DNA of 42,129 nucleotides. It comes from Zygnema cylindricum. Lineage: Eukaryota > Streptophyta > Zygnematophyceae > Zygnematales > Zygnemataceae. Positions 1 to 12,019 of this stretch are shown here, in pieces; the stretch's first letter is position 1, and each line of letters begins with the position of its first letter. Location: NCBI GenBank assembly GCA_037447655.1, contig JBBHKE010002239.1, positions 53,441 to 95,569 of the forward strand, in the 5' to 3' direction. The notes beneath the pieces were generated by a model. It was not told where the DNA came from and searched no databases. It saw only the letters and a program-made list of their open reading frames with translations. A program made the position numbers and the translations under genes.

Positions 1-270
1 GAGGAGAGGGAGAGGAGAGGGAGAGGAGAGGGAGAGGAGAGGACAGGAAGGCATGAGCACTCCTAGGCCGGGGCTCGCTCGACACTGCCGGCACTAGAAG
101 GTTGAGTAGGAGCGGCGACAGGACGTGCGCCGGACGAGGAGAGGGAGAGGAGAGGGAGAGGAGAGGGAGAGGAGAGGACAGGAAGGCATGAGCACTCCTA
201 GGCCGGGGCTCGCTCGACACTGCCGGCACTAGAAGGTTGAGTAGGAGCGGCGACAGGACGTGCGCCGGAC
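1..270. repeat. Exact tandem duplication, 2 x 135 bp
   Basis: Positions 1-135 and 136-270 are identical as read by eye. Each unit is a purine-rich GGAGAG run followed by a unique stretch that ends in GCGCCGGAC. The period is a multiple of three, but I see no convincing reading frame. The array may continue beyond the left edge. It lies upstream of the first recognised exon of the SEC14-nodulin gene and is most likely intronic. Confidence 0.9.
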
Positions 271-415
271 AGTCGAAGGGAGAGGAATGGGAGAGGAGAG
301 GGAGAGGAGTGGCAAAGTAGAGGGAGCGGAGAAGGAGTGGAGAGGGAGAGGTGAGGGGGAGGAGAGGGAGAGGTGAGGGGGAGGAGAGGGAGAGGAAAGG
401 GAGGGGGAGAGGGAT
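271..415. repeat. Purine-rich low-complexity tract
   Basis: An imperfect GGAGAG/GGGAGA run lies almost wholly on one strand and continues the theme of the preceding 135-bp units. Translations of the opposite strand are Ser/Pro/Leu runs with no domain character, so I do not call a gene here. Confidence 0.85.
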
Positions 416-894
416 AAGGTTTTTCTGTTTGTGGTAGTCGGGTAGCGTACAGAGCTCCCACCTCGGAGTTTCTTTTTTTTACTGCAGTAAGACGACCGGT
501 GTACATAACTCGCCAAAAAGAATCTGTGTCACTTTGCCTCTGTGGCTTGGTAGCAACAGGAGGAGTTGTCTAAATTTTTCCATCTCAATCGTTTGTTTTC
601 GATCCACCATTTTGTTTTCGTTCTGCCGTTTTGTTTTTGTAATCATTCGGAGACGAAAGAATCTCTGTGAATCGTCTCTGTAACTCTGCGGGCAACAGAA
701 CAAAAAGCGTGCCACTTTTTTATTACCCTAGTTGTCAGAAAACTCTCTGTTTTCTGTGAACTATTTCACAGAATTCATGGTTCATTTCATTGGCCGTGTC
801 ATTGTAAAACTTTCTGATCCTCAGAATTTCTTCCTGAGTCGTTGTAATTTTGTCTCTCCAATTTTGTTGACTTTTTGTGTCCTTGTCCTTATAG
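416..894 (+). other. Probable intron sequence before the first visible SFH exon
   Basis: This is T-rich, stop-dense DNA on the + strand ending in a plausible acceptor (CCTTATAG at 887-894). No SEC14-domain exon is visible here, so the lipid-binding domain must lie left of the window. I see nothing else. Confidence 0.5.
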
Positions 895-3669
895 ACGATC
901 GACGACTCGGAGACAGAGACGGCCTCCGATACAGACGCCGAATATTCCCAACGACAATCTTCTAGCAGTCTGGCTCTCACCACTTCTGACATGGCCTTCC
1001 TCGCCCCTGTCATTGAGGAGGTAAGGAATATCGAAAGGCCGGTTTTTTGGTTAAAACTGAACTGCGAAAATGTGGACAGATCATTTGTTTGTAATTTGGA
1101 CTCTCCGAGTACAATATGGAAATTCACACTTTTGTGAGTGCGAAAAATTGAGGACGGAGTATGTGTCTTTTTTTCACTAGGGATTGCCAGAGTCAGCGGC
1201 AGAAAAACTCGCATTTTAATTTTGGATTAGAAGCACTGTTTCTGTCCTTGTTTTTTTACAATTTAAAGCTTGGAGGGCAAATTGCGATTTTAGATAGGTA
1301 TTCAATTCACAAGCTCCACGAAGGAAAGTAACATGGGTAGGGTATTTGAAATTCAGAATTCCATCAAATTCAGCAAATGAAAATGCCTGTTCCGCAAACT
1401 GTATATTTCCCAAATTCCATTTTCAATATAATCAATTGAAGCGGTGGTTGCAAGCCGAGGTTGTTATCTTCCATTTCGCGGCTTTTACTTCCATTTACCC
1501 CTTTTTCTATGTGTTTTTTTCCGCGTCGTGCAGTTCAACAGACGCCCTCTGCCAAAAGACAATTCTGAGGGACTCTTCCGACCATCTAGGTTTTTGCCTT
1601 CCGGGCGAAAAACCTCCTACCCTCCCACCTCTACTGAAGCTTCTTCTGACGACGAGTCCGGACCTCTGAAGGGAGGCCCCTATGATGACGTCTCCATGGA
1701 TATTCCGTACACTCCCGCCCCTGTCAGCACCTCCCAGGTCGCTCCGATTGCCACCTCAGCAACCAAACCGACAGGTCAATTCAAAATCCTGACAAAGGTT
1801 TCTTAAGTGATTTTTTAGGGAAATGTTTCGATTTCTAGTTGCAGGTTTAATAGGAAGTGATTGTGAATATAACGGTTCTTGTCATTGCGCTATTATGAAA
1901 TAAATTTTTGAATTGGCAGTGGTATGTGTAACTAGTGGGTTTTCTGGTCTCTCGATATTCATTCCTGTGAATTACTGTTGACAGCCCTTGGATTACCTAG
2001 GAAGGGATGTTCTATTAAAATTGCGTGCTTCCTTCAACGCACTTTTTTTACGTTTCTACAACTTTCTAATATAGTTTTTTTACTTCTGCAGGTATAGAAT
2101 CCTCTCGCCCTGAAAAGTCGCAGTTCTCGACATTCACCATCATGATGGCCTTTGTCGGTCACATGATCCAAGTGCTTCTTCGAACTTTCCGTTTAACTTC
2201 TCACACTCCCGACTCTCCCACTTCCAACCTCGGTCCTTCCACCAATCAACCTCAAGAGTCGCATTCTGTCGATGTTGAGCGCGGAATGGAAGGGATCGAT
2301 CAGTCCTCCCAAATTATGCAGCGTGTCCAAAACCTCGAGGAAAGAATGGGAAAATTTACGTCGATTCCTCCCACTCCCACCAAGGGAGGATCCCAGGGAG
2401 GCTCTGCCTGGCCAGATGAAGCCTTGGAGCGTGTGAGAACTCTGGAGATGGAGCTCGCGGAAACAAAGAAGGTGAGGGAAAGGGTTGGTATCACAGTTCT
2501 CAAGGTCCAAAAAGCTTGTAGCAACACTACCTGGTTAACCCGTGTATAGCTGAATACCGCGTTGATACATGTATTATGAGTAGTTCATATGGAAGGCAGA
2601 TTCTCGATAATTGACTACCAGGTTTTCTGGGGTCCCTGGAAGGGATTATTTGTCTGAGAAATCGAATTTTATGGTCGATCAAGTTTAAGAATGAGGTTAA
2701 AAGAAATCATTACGCATAAAATTACAGAGGCGGATTCTCCCCCCAAAAAAAACAACTTTTTTAAAAATAACTGATAGAAAATATTTCATGTCGTACAAAT
2801 AAAGACATTTACTATAAAAGGCAGGCAAAACAGACATTTTCTACTTTTTGATCTTGTTTTTAACGTAAACATATTTTTGCGGTCGTAGAACTTCCCGTAT
2901 TTTGAGCGTAAAATTTTGTTTTAGGTGTGTAGGGTGTTCCTATCCTACTGCGCCGTACATATCGTTTATAGCTGATTACTGAGATAATTGCAATAACATA
3001 ATTGAAATAACTGCAATATTGCCATTTATTGGTATAAAATCGAACCGATCGAAATTTGATAATACAGATTCTACCTATCATCAGTAATGATAATCAATAC
3101 GATGTGAATCCCTAATTATAAGTCTATACATTTTTTTCTGTATGTGGCATGTGTTACAAGCACACATTGTTATGTATTTGTGAAGAGGTCGATAATTTTA
3201 GGTATCTGGTCTTATGTTGGTCACACTAATGGTGGTCAACAGGTGTAGTGGGAACGTGAGTTGGGAGAGTCGGTGAGAGAATGCTCTTTCTTTTTGCTGT
3301 TTTCGCTTTCTAAGAGCTGGCTTGGTGAAGGAGAGGGTTGTTGACTGTTAGGAGGATGTACCATATTCTGTGTGCTTTTGCAGAGCTTGAAGGAAATATT
3401 GGCAAAGCAGGAGGAGTTGCTTGGAAGAATGGAACGGCGTCGAGAACGCGAATTTGGGGTATGTTAATGTGAACGTTCTCGTTGCTGCGTTTTGTGTTTT
3501 TTTGTGTTTGTTTTTTTTCGTTTTATCGAATTTCAAATTGCAATTGGGGAATGATGTCTTTGTTTTGTGGGATGGTGTTCGTTCATAGTCGGTTTGTTTC
3601 TAAATTGCTCACATCTGATGCCTGCTCCTTATGGTCGGCTCGCAGAAAAAGATGCTATGCTTTGGGTAA
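895..3669 (+). CDS. SEC14-nodulin phosphatidylinositol transfer protein, 3' part (five exons)
   Basis: Exons by splice and phase logic are 895-1020, 1534-1774, 2092-2471, 3384-3458 and 3646-3669 (stop TAA). All junctions are in phase and give about 281 C-terminal residues. The first exon has an acidic Ser/Asp linker ending FLAPVIEE, like the linker after SEC14 in plant SFH proteins. The third holds the conserved hydrophobic segment (MMAFVGHMIQVLLRTFRL) and then a coiled coil (MQRVQNLEERMGK, ALERVRTLEMELAETKK). The fourth continues it (LKEILAKQEELLGRMERRRERE), and the last is basic and Cys/Phe-rich (KKMLCFG). Family knowledge: these proteins present phosphatidylinositol to kinases at the plasma membrane and support polarised growth; the nodulin-like tail targets the membrane. 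The SEC14 domain is outside the window. The exon 2 donor could instead be at 1798, which keeps phase, and the fourth exon could read on to a stop at 3465-3467 if the last intron is not used. Confidence 0.82.
1021..1533 (+). other. SFH intron
   Basis: Donor GTAAGG at 1021 and acceptor CGTGCAG ending at 1533. The neighbouring exons are both in phase 0. Short open frames across it contain no recognisable protein. Confidence 0.7.
2472..3383 (+). other. SFH intron, 912 bp
   Basis: Donor GTGAGG at 2472 directly follows the ETKK codons, and acceptor TTTTGCAG ends at 3383. The intron is AT-rich with poly-A and poly-T runs, and I see no mobile element in it. Confidence 0.75.
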
Positions 3670-5007
3670 TGAAATACGAGTCTGCAGTGATCTTCTTTGA
3701 CTCCAACGATCAAGATGCGCGGTTAGAAAGTAAATACTGTTGTCATAAGATGTGCCATCTTGAGTTTATAGGAGACCAGTTGAAGTTTGTTGCTGTGTAT
3801 ATTGCTTTTATTTTGCAAAGGGGCTTATTCAGTTAATTCTTAACGCAGCATCAGATGTGTTGCAAAAGAAAAATGTTTAAAGGTCAGTATCACACCAGAC
3901 GAGGAGATGTAACTAGAGACATGGGATTTTTTCTGTTTGAGGCTTTCTATCCCTTTATTCCGGTCTGGTCTCAGTGCCATTTGCAGTTCAGTAAGCTAGT
4001 GTTATAAGATCGTCTTTGGCACAACGTTCTCTGTATCACCAGCTATTGTTATAAAAACAACGTGAGACGAATTCAGTTTTTGGAATGTACCACCATTTTT
4101 TGCAGTGGGCTCGTGTTGTTGTGGTGGCGATTTACAATCACAGATGTTTGACTGCAGTGATTATTATTATAACATCTTAAATGTTTTGATGAAAGCATTT
4201 TCTTATCATCGCCCCTCCAATTTGATTTGCCATGTGTATTTTTGCACTACAATTGCGTGCTAAGGTGACACTGAAAATGAAAATAATGTAACGAGCAATG
4301 ACATACATCCGCGTCTTTATCTAAATCTATGTGTCTGAGAGTTACTTTTGAGGTAATTGGGCCTTACGCATATCAAGTGATATCATCTGTACATGGTGAA
4401 TTACATGACTGAAGGGTTTTCATAATAGGAAGCTTAAATACAACTAACGATTTGAAAATCTAATCATTTCCACAAGTGAGATTTTGATTCGTTTATCTTG
4501 TCTAATTCTAGAACTGTTAAATCCAATAACCAAGATTGTGTTCACTAGAAGATAGATTGCATGCTATTAACTGTCGTCTTCGCAGAATTTAAGCCCATCC
4601 TCCCCGGGGCAAGATACGAAGTAAACTAGATAGAACTGTATGCTTTGTTCAATGATAGAAACTTGTTGACTATTATTTAAACTAACTTGAACTTTACGAG
4701 GTTACAAGATTGCCTTTGGCTAACACACAGCGTCACTGATAAATAGCTAATAAAAACTTTCTTGGGCCCTATTAAAAGGTGAAACTAGAGCTGAAAATGC
4801 ACCATATTTACCTAGAGGATTATAGCTAAGACCACCTTATGAAACTGATCTTCACTATTTTTTCCTCCCACGTCATATGTTTTCAAAATTTTCAAGTGCA
4901 GCCCTGCATCTACCTCGCAGCTCTCGCATTTTCCTGCAGAACCATTATCTACACAAATCTAAATCCCGGCCCCACTCTTTAATCTTACAAATATCCCAGC
5001 CCCCTCA
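3670..5007. other. Convergent intergenic spacer
   Basis: AT-rich sequence between the stop of the + strand SFH gene and the stop of the - strand receptor kinase. It should hold both 3' UTRs. I see no repeat, RNA gene or long open frame; several AATAAA-like words occur but none can be assigned with confidence. Confidence 0.6.
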
Positions 5008-8000
5008 TCATCGAGGCTTAACATTGCTAAAATCCATATTTGATTCGAAGCGAGAATTGTCGGTTGACCCAAACACCACACTGGGATTCATGCTGCTACT
5101 CGATCTTTCCAATTCTCCAACATCTCCTATTGGTGTGGGAGGGATTGTAATTCCGACATTTCCTCCCACGATTTTGTCGAGGCCTCTCACAACTCCCTCC
5201 ATGGCCGGCCTCTCATGGCCATGGGGCCTCACAGCAGAAGCCGCCAATTGCATCGCTTTCCCAAACGACTCTCTCGAATACAAACCGTTCAATCGGGAGT
5301 CCGCGAGCGCATCCCAAGCACCTCGCTCGATCATCGGTTTCGACTGTGAACGAAAAGACGGAAATTGGGAGGAATTGGAAATTGAGAACGACATTGTTTA
5401 TCAGGAGGGAAATTAGAAATTGGAGGAAAGTGGGAGGAAAATTGGAAATTTGCAAGGAAATACGAGACTGGGGCATCAGTATTACATGTTGGATACAAAC
5501 GCAACTCAGGTTGTGCTGTCAGTAGAAAATTGTCACAAACTGAAATTAGAGAAAAATAAGTGACATTCAAGCACAATGAGGAGGAAGCAGGAAAAGGAGG
5601 AAAGGATGAAACTTAAGCACAAATAAACAGAAAAGCAGTGAAAATAAGCATAAACGAGGAAATAACTGTCATTCAAGCACATCAAAAGGAAAAGAAAGTC
5701 CCTTACCCAGGCGACCAGTGTCTTGGAATTGTCTGGATTGGCCTTATCATCCAAGACGGGCGGCCGACCTGTGAGAACCTCCATTATCAACACGCCGAAA
5801 CTGCGGCGATTTTAACCCAATTTTCCATCCCATTTCATGCTTCAGAATCGCCAATTTTAAGCTTTAGATCCTTCAAGTTCCATAAATTACAAGCTTGTCA
5901 GTGCCTGACAGTCGACTCCCATCTACGTGGACGATCTAGAGGAACTGCGGCGTACGGTTTAAAATGTCTGTTTGATGATTATATTCCTTATTTTTTTTTT
6001 GGGTTTCTCCAAAATGTTACAAGGCTCATTGCTACACTATTTTAATACCTGTTTGAACGGTCAGCTCCCTCTATGTACCCAATTTTCACATACATCACAA
6101 GGTGTTGTTACATAACATTTAAGTACCCCATCAAGGACAGCAATCGAACATCATCATAGATGTTCCAGTAGATATTTAAATGCAATAGTTTTGTGAATAA
6201 CCATAAAAATGACTCGTAAAATTGCACAGACGTGTATGATGACCTCCAAACCACGATTAGTATACGATACTTGTAATAATTGTAGTACATGCAAGGTCAG
6301 CCATAAACATAAATATCTCCCACGAACCTGTAAACATCCGATTTCTCTGTCACCCGGAAAGTGGCGTAATATTCGGGATCCAAATAACCTCGTGTTCCAG
6401 CAATTTTAACCGTTTTCTGTTGCTCTCCTTTTTCAATCCGTTTCAAAAGCCCAAAATCCGCAACCTTCGCCTGCAATTCTTTGCCGAGGAGAATGTTTTC
6501 CGATTTAATGTCTCGATGAATAAGAGGTTCCTTCGCAAAACTATGGAGGTATTGCAGTCCTCGGGCAGCTCCCAAAAGAATGTCGAGCCGCGTTTCAAAA
6601 CTAAGAGGCTCACGTTTGGAGGCTGGGAAATTACGCAAAGCAGTATAGTAGTTTAAGATTTTTTGTTTTAATTATGGTTAGGATTGTGATTTTGATTTTG
6701 ATTATAAGCATGATGATCACTAGATGTTATGTTTTTTATTTTTGCTTTTTTGCCCCTTTTTCTGAGCATAGTGATGAATTTATGTCTGTTTCTTGACGCA
6801 TACGAGTATGCTGATCAAAAACTGTTATTTTATCAAATTAATTTTTATTTCGTGATGTTTACATTTTTTCTATAGAAAGCAGATTTTCAATTTTAGGCAT
6901 TGAACAGAAATCAGGCTGCGATCTTGTACATGAGGCTGTAGAACAAGTCAAGGCAAATTCGTACATTCTTTAACAAAGTCACGAAGAGTTCCATTGTGGC
7001 AAAACTCGTATACAAATATTTGCTCTCCCATTTCCGTACAAAATCCCAAAAGACGGACGAGGTTAACGTGATTCAACTGCGAGATCAGATCCACCTGCGT
7101 ACCACCAGCCAACCAATTATCAGGCTCAAAACTTACAGAAAAATCATAGAAAACTGTTTTCCCTTTCATCAAGACCAATGATTTAGACCTTCCCCACTAT
7201 TTTAGAGCTAATGATTTTCTGAAGGGAAACTACAGAATATGCTCCTTTTTTTATAGAATGCATCCAGATTGTACCAACAGGATTGTAAAGCAACGAATAT
7301 AACTCAAAAACAAAAATTTTGACAACATAGTCCACACTAAAAGTAACCAGTTATACACTTGCCTCGTCAGCGAACTCCTCCAGTGTGGCTTGAGAAGCTT
7401 TCTTGGCTCGCTTAACGGCCCAATCCCCTCCTCCAGGAGCTTCCCCTCGATAAACCGTACCAAATCCACCTTCCCCCAATTTATTTGCCGAATTCCAGTT
7501 GCCCGTAGCTCGTGTCACATCACGCAGAGAGATAAATCGTACCTCCCTCTCTTGGAGTGCACGCAGCAATTCCGCCCCACCTGCAAGAATCACATTATTT
7601 CAGTTTCCTTCCCCGTAATAGTGTAACACTGCGAATTAGTAATTATCGGCTAAACGGACCATCCTCGCAATCTGTAATAATGCAAATTTGTAATAATGAC
7701 TAAGAAAGACAATCCTGTAAGAGACTGTAAATCTGCAAGTTTTTCAATAATCCACCAGAATGACGATCCCTGTAGTCTGTGGTTTTGCAATTTTCTATCC
7801 CTTTCTGGATTCAATTCCTCTCACAAGTCAAATCTCTCAGCTTTTGGCTCTGGCATTAGCTCTAATCTGTGTTCTGAAATCTGGTTTATGGCAAACATCT
7901 TCCTTTCACAATTTCCATGGGTTGATTCTCTTCCTTATACCCACTACCACCTGTGTCATCCAAAATGATCCACCCTCACTCTCTTTCTAGTACGAAACAC

Positions 8001-11000
8001 CCTTACATTTTCAACCAATCCCAGCCATAAATTTTCCGTGAGTAACAGTCAACACATTGGAAAACCCATGCACACCCACCTGGCCTCCTATCCAGTGCAT
8101 ATTTTCTGGCCAGTTGTCGCCTCCACAAGCAGACAAAAACAAGCCCAACTACCGCCAAAAGTCCAACCACTCCGGCACACACAATTGCGGCAATTACTGC
8201 TCCTGACAGCTGGCTGCCTGCAAGACACGTGGCACGTAACATGTGGTGCAATTAAGCAACTATAAATGCAGATTCCTGTGCAAGACACCAGGCACATGAC
8301 ACGTCACGAAATGCTGAGAAAGTATGACTGCAAACAGAAATTGCTGTGGGACAAACAACTTCAAGCAGCGATGATCGCATACAGAAATGAAACATTCTAT
8401 GTGCAAGACACCTGACAAATGACAAGCGGCACTAGGCAATCGTGACTGCAGATCGAAACTGCAGATTCCTGTGCAAGACCTGACACCTGGCGAAATTCCA
8501 AGACAATCCTAGGAACATACGAATGGGAAATGAAATCAGAGAGACACGTGGCACAATAATAAGCAATCGTGACTCCAGATAAAAACAGATTCCCATGTGC
8601 AAGACACCTGACATATGACATGTGGCAAAATTCTAAGAAAATATCACCGCAAACAAAAAGCCGTGCAAGACACCTAGCACATGACACGCAACCTCAGCAA
8701 AATTGTGCAGATAGAAACTGCAGGTTCGTGTGCAAGACACCTGACACGTGGGGAAAATCCGAGAAAATCTTGAGAAAGTCAGGATGCAAACAGAAATTTA
8801 TACAAGACACATGGCACAATACTAAGCAAGCGTGACTGCTGTGCAAGAAACCTGACATATGTACATGGAGAAACACTAAGAAAAAATGATCACAACAAAT
8901 ATTCTTTGGCTCTTGACACGTGGCACAATTCCAAGTAAACCGTGAATGCAATTGGAAACAGCAGAGTCAGATAGATGTGACAGTTGAGTAAAAGTTCAAA
9001 GTCCAGCAATGGGTCCACTTGAGATTGAAACGCACTGGAGGGAGGGGATGGGGTAAGTTGAGGGTTAAGATAGTTGATGTAGAGGATCTCTACTGCGTTA
9101 AGCATGGGTTCTTTGTATTTAGACTGAGAATTTGCCAGTATAGCAAAACTGATTCCCCCTGAAACTGCCGTACTCGTGGCCGTAAAAGTAAAATTATAAG
9201 CCACATTGGGGCCCACTTTCGCCAACACATCCAGACCTGTCACCACAGGCTGTCAGTCCAAATTACAAAAAAAATAAGCGAGACGAATGAGCATAAAAAT
9301 AACAAATTAGCATCGAGAGAGGTGGGTTTGTAGGAGAGGGGATCATGTTCTCCTTTCTCGACTTATGTCAGCTCGAGGAATAATTGTGGTAAAATCTCAA
9401 AAAGGTGTGATTTTGGTAAAATCTCAAACAGAAGTTTCAAAAAATATAAAATTGTTATAAGATGCCTCAATGTTGTAGTTCAAATGGAAAATTGGGGTTC
9501 AGCCATCGAATGATGCCTAAAATTATGAATGTGAACTCTGAAAATTAAGTCTGTATGCAGTTGGAAGTTTTCTTTTTCATCTTTGTTAGACTTGTGATGA
9601 CGGTAAACTTTTACCAAATTTTATATTTTCCATAGCTATGTTCCACTACTTAACAATTCCAAAAATTATCGAAATCTACAGCAACAGTCGCCTATTACTG
9701 CCCACTCCTTTGAAGCAGTGTATTTAAAGAAAAACCAGCGTAACATTTTTCCAAATTACACGAGTCATCAATTTAAGAATGCAATTGAATAAATTGAGAT
9801 TTCATGCAAACCGCCAGGCACAGCAACCAATTTCACGGAACAAACAGAATTGTACCTTAGCGACCATCAGATGGAGAACCTTACCGCATTGTTCACATAA
9901 ATGTCGACGATGCGATCTCCAACATTTGTGTATTCAATTTCCGCAAAATGTGCAACGATAAGATATGTTCCGACCGTGCTCACATATAATTGTACCGCGA
10001 GACCTACATCAGTATAGTTTACTGCACTCACTTTTGAGCCAGTTTGGTAAATCCACTCTGAATAATATCCTGTGCTCACATTCGCTCCAACTATGCTGGC
10101 ATTTGTGCTAATTTGGGTAATATTTGGGTTCCGAAATCTAGTTGTTTCAAAATAATTCCACTGTCGGCCAAAAGAGTCGAGGGAAAATGATTCGTCACCC
10201 AAATTTATGTGATACCAGGTAGCGAGAACAACAGGTCCTTGGGCAGCAGTAAAAGTTTCCCGCAGCTGCCCGTTTGGTGCTGGCTTAATCTGCAGAGAGT
10301 GGGGAATTTATTTGCTCGCAAAAAAGCTTTAAAGATCGCACATTCCCATCAACAAACTTCAAGCAACTAGAAGTGCTTCACTGGAAAAAGTCGTTAAGCT
10401 CAAACGCATAAAGCTACCACTAATATTGTTCAGAGAGATACGCACCTCAATCGCACTAATGTAAGGATTTCCCGTTTCTCTAACAAATGTGATTGTGATA
10501 TTAGTGGCATTGGTTGGAAAAGAATACTCCAAATAATCCGCAGTGTATTGAGCATTTGACACAAAAAAAGACTTCTTGATCTGCAGAGAAAATAAGAAAA
10601 GAAGAAAGAGGAAAAAGGCAACAAAAATCAAGTCAACGGCAGACGTCTATTCCCCTACATTAAAACATTTTGTGTACATTGTCAATAAATTCTTTACTTC
10701 CAAGATATTTCAGAATGAACTATTTACAGTTGCTTTTCCTCACCAGCACTTCATTTATGGCGAGGGTGAATTGCCGACGTGACGGATTCACTAGCTCCAT
10801 CTCTGCGAAGAAGAGACGAACCTGGTTTTACAAAATAAATCGATAATTTTAGGATCAAGATGTAGAAAACAACGAAGGGCATCAGAAAAAAAAAAGGAGG
10901 GGGGTGGAGCGGTGGTGAAACAAGGTTCTTGCAAAAAAGACAAAATAATGTCCCTTTGCTGAGGGAATTTCTGATTAGACATCCGTAAGATAAACAAGGG

Positions 11001-11768
11001 CCTTTGAGAATGAGATTTGCACTTTCTAAGCATTTCAGCAATACAAAGCATAATTAATCGTCGGCCATTCATTACATTTTCTTCCAAATCCGGTGCAAAT
11101 TATTGCAGAAAATTGGCAATTTTCTTCCAAATCCGGTGAAAATTATTGCAGAAAATTGGCAATTTTCTTCCAAATCCGGTGAAAATTATTGCAGAAAATT
11201 GGCAATTTTCTTCCAAATCCGGTGAAAATTATTGCAGAAATTGTTGCCAATTTTTGTGGACAATGTGAACCCAATCAAATTCCAAGTGGACCTTCCATGA
11301 CGTCATCCCACCAAACTCAATCATCATTCCCTACGTCTCTTAAATGTACGGATTCAGAATCAGATGTTCATTCTACTGCCAATTCGCTTTCAATCACAAA
11401 CGACAAGAATTGACACCATGACTTTCATTTGCAGGGAGTACAGTTACCCAATAGAGGCCGGACCCTGTGACAGGAATAACGTAGGAATTATTGTCGCCTG
11501 TAGGCCATGTACGGAAGCTTCCATACAGTGCAGTGTTGTTGTCACTTGTTGCGACTAAATCCGTACGAAGATTCGCATCCGCAACCGTACGATTTTCGCC
11601 ACCCTGAAAGTACACATCCTCTTGCCATGTACGGTTGAAAGTGTCGATGTACGGCCCTCCACCACAATTGATGCGGATTGTTTCTGCAGCGATGAAAGGG
11701 AATCCCATTTTTTTGACTAAGGAGGACAATAGGAAATAAATACTTCTCAAAAGTGAAGTCAGGAACAT
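5008..11768 (-). CDS. Malectin-like receptor-like protein kinase, 11 exons
   Basis: Exons in transcript order are 11448-11768, 10744-10821, 10446-10580, 9885-10289, 9036-9249, 8080-8217, 7363-7580, 6965-7094, 6328-6622, 5707-5800 and 5008-5343. All phases agree and give 787 residues. Residues 1-28 look like a signal peptide; Met21 is an alternative start. The ectodomain begins [14 protein letters not shown] (31-44) and has two malectin-like halves with the repeated signature FFAEME and HFAEIE. The span [20 protein letters not shown] is near 388-411 and is followed by RRQLARK. The kinase has GEGGFGTV (466-473), Lys487 in AVKR, HRD 582-584, DFG 602-604 and [11 protein letters not shown], so it should be active. 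A Ser-rich tail follows. There is no leucine-rich repeat. Family knowledge: malectin-like RLKs sense wall or peptide cues at the plasma membrane. The subfamily (CrRLK1L or a malectin/LRR relative that lost its repeats) is unresolved. Confidence 0.93.
7095..7362 (-). other. GC-AG intron in the receptor kinase gene
   Basis: The upstream exon ends EEFADE (GACGAG) and is followed by GCAAGT, the strong form of the rare GC donor. The acceptor GTACGCAG precedes GTGGATCTGATC, which restores [19 protein letters not shown], the expected helix-C region of the kinase. Reading through instead gives a stop within three codons. Confidence 0.8.
8218..8860 (-). repeat. Intronic minisatellite of splice-acceptor-like units
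   Basis: Nine diverged copies of a unit with core GTGCAAGACACCTGACACRTG start near 8219, 8279, 8401, 8471, 8597, 8663, 8730, 8802 and 8841. Spacings are near 60-70 bp, or about double that, with a final shorter one. On the coding strand the core reads as TGTCTTGCA(C)AG, which matches the true acceptor of this intron at 8218-8219. The array therefore seems to have grown by duplicating the 3' end of the intron. Confidence 0.8.
11078..11250. repeat. Intronic minisatellite, 4 x 43 bp
   Basis: The word TTCCAAATCCGG recurs at 11082, 11125, 11168 and 11211, a period of exactly 43. Units are nearly identical (GTGCAAA versus GTGAAAA in the first copy). It lies in the first intron of the receptor kinase, between 10822 and 11447. 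Confidence 0.93.
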
Positions 11769-11962
11769 TTTCTTTTCAGATGTTTGCAGATGTTGGTAAG
11801 AAATTATCTTTTCTACTAGTGGTAAATTGTCAATTAATCTTTACATTTCCAGGCACTGTGAAAATGTTGCGTAATAAGGCTCCAATGTTACAATAAAAAA
11901 AGTAATCGTTGCATTTTTCTCATGTCAATATTGACTATACTGCTCACCGTTATTAATGTAGA

Positions 11963-12019
<57 letters not shown>

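Noticed and set aside
198-516. Ser/Pro/Leu-rich - strand open frames
   Set aside because: They are translations of the purine-rich low-complexity repeats and have no start context or conserved domain.
4877-5416. 179-codon open frame on the + strand
   Set aside because: It lies antisense to the last receptor kinase exon, whose - strand reading gives conserved kinase sequence. No domain is seen on the + strand.
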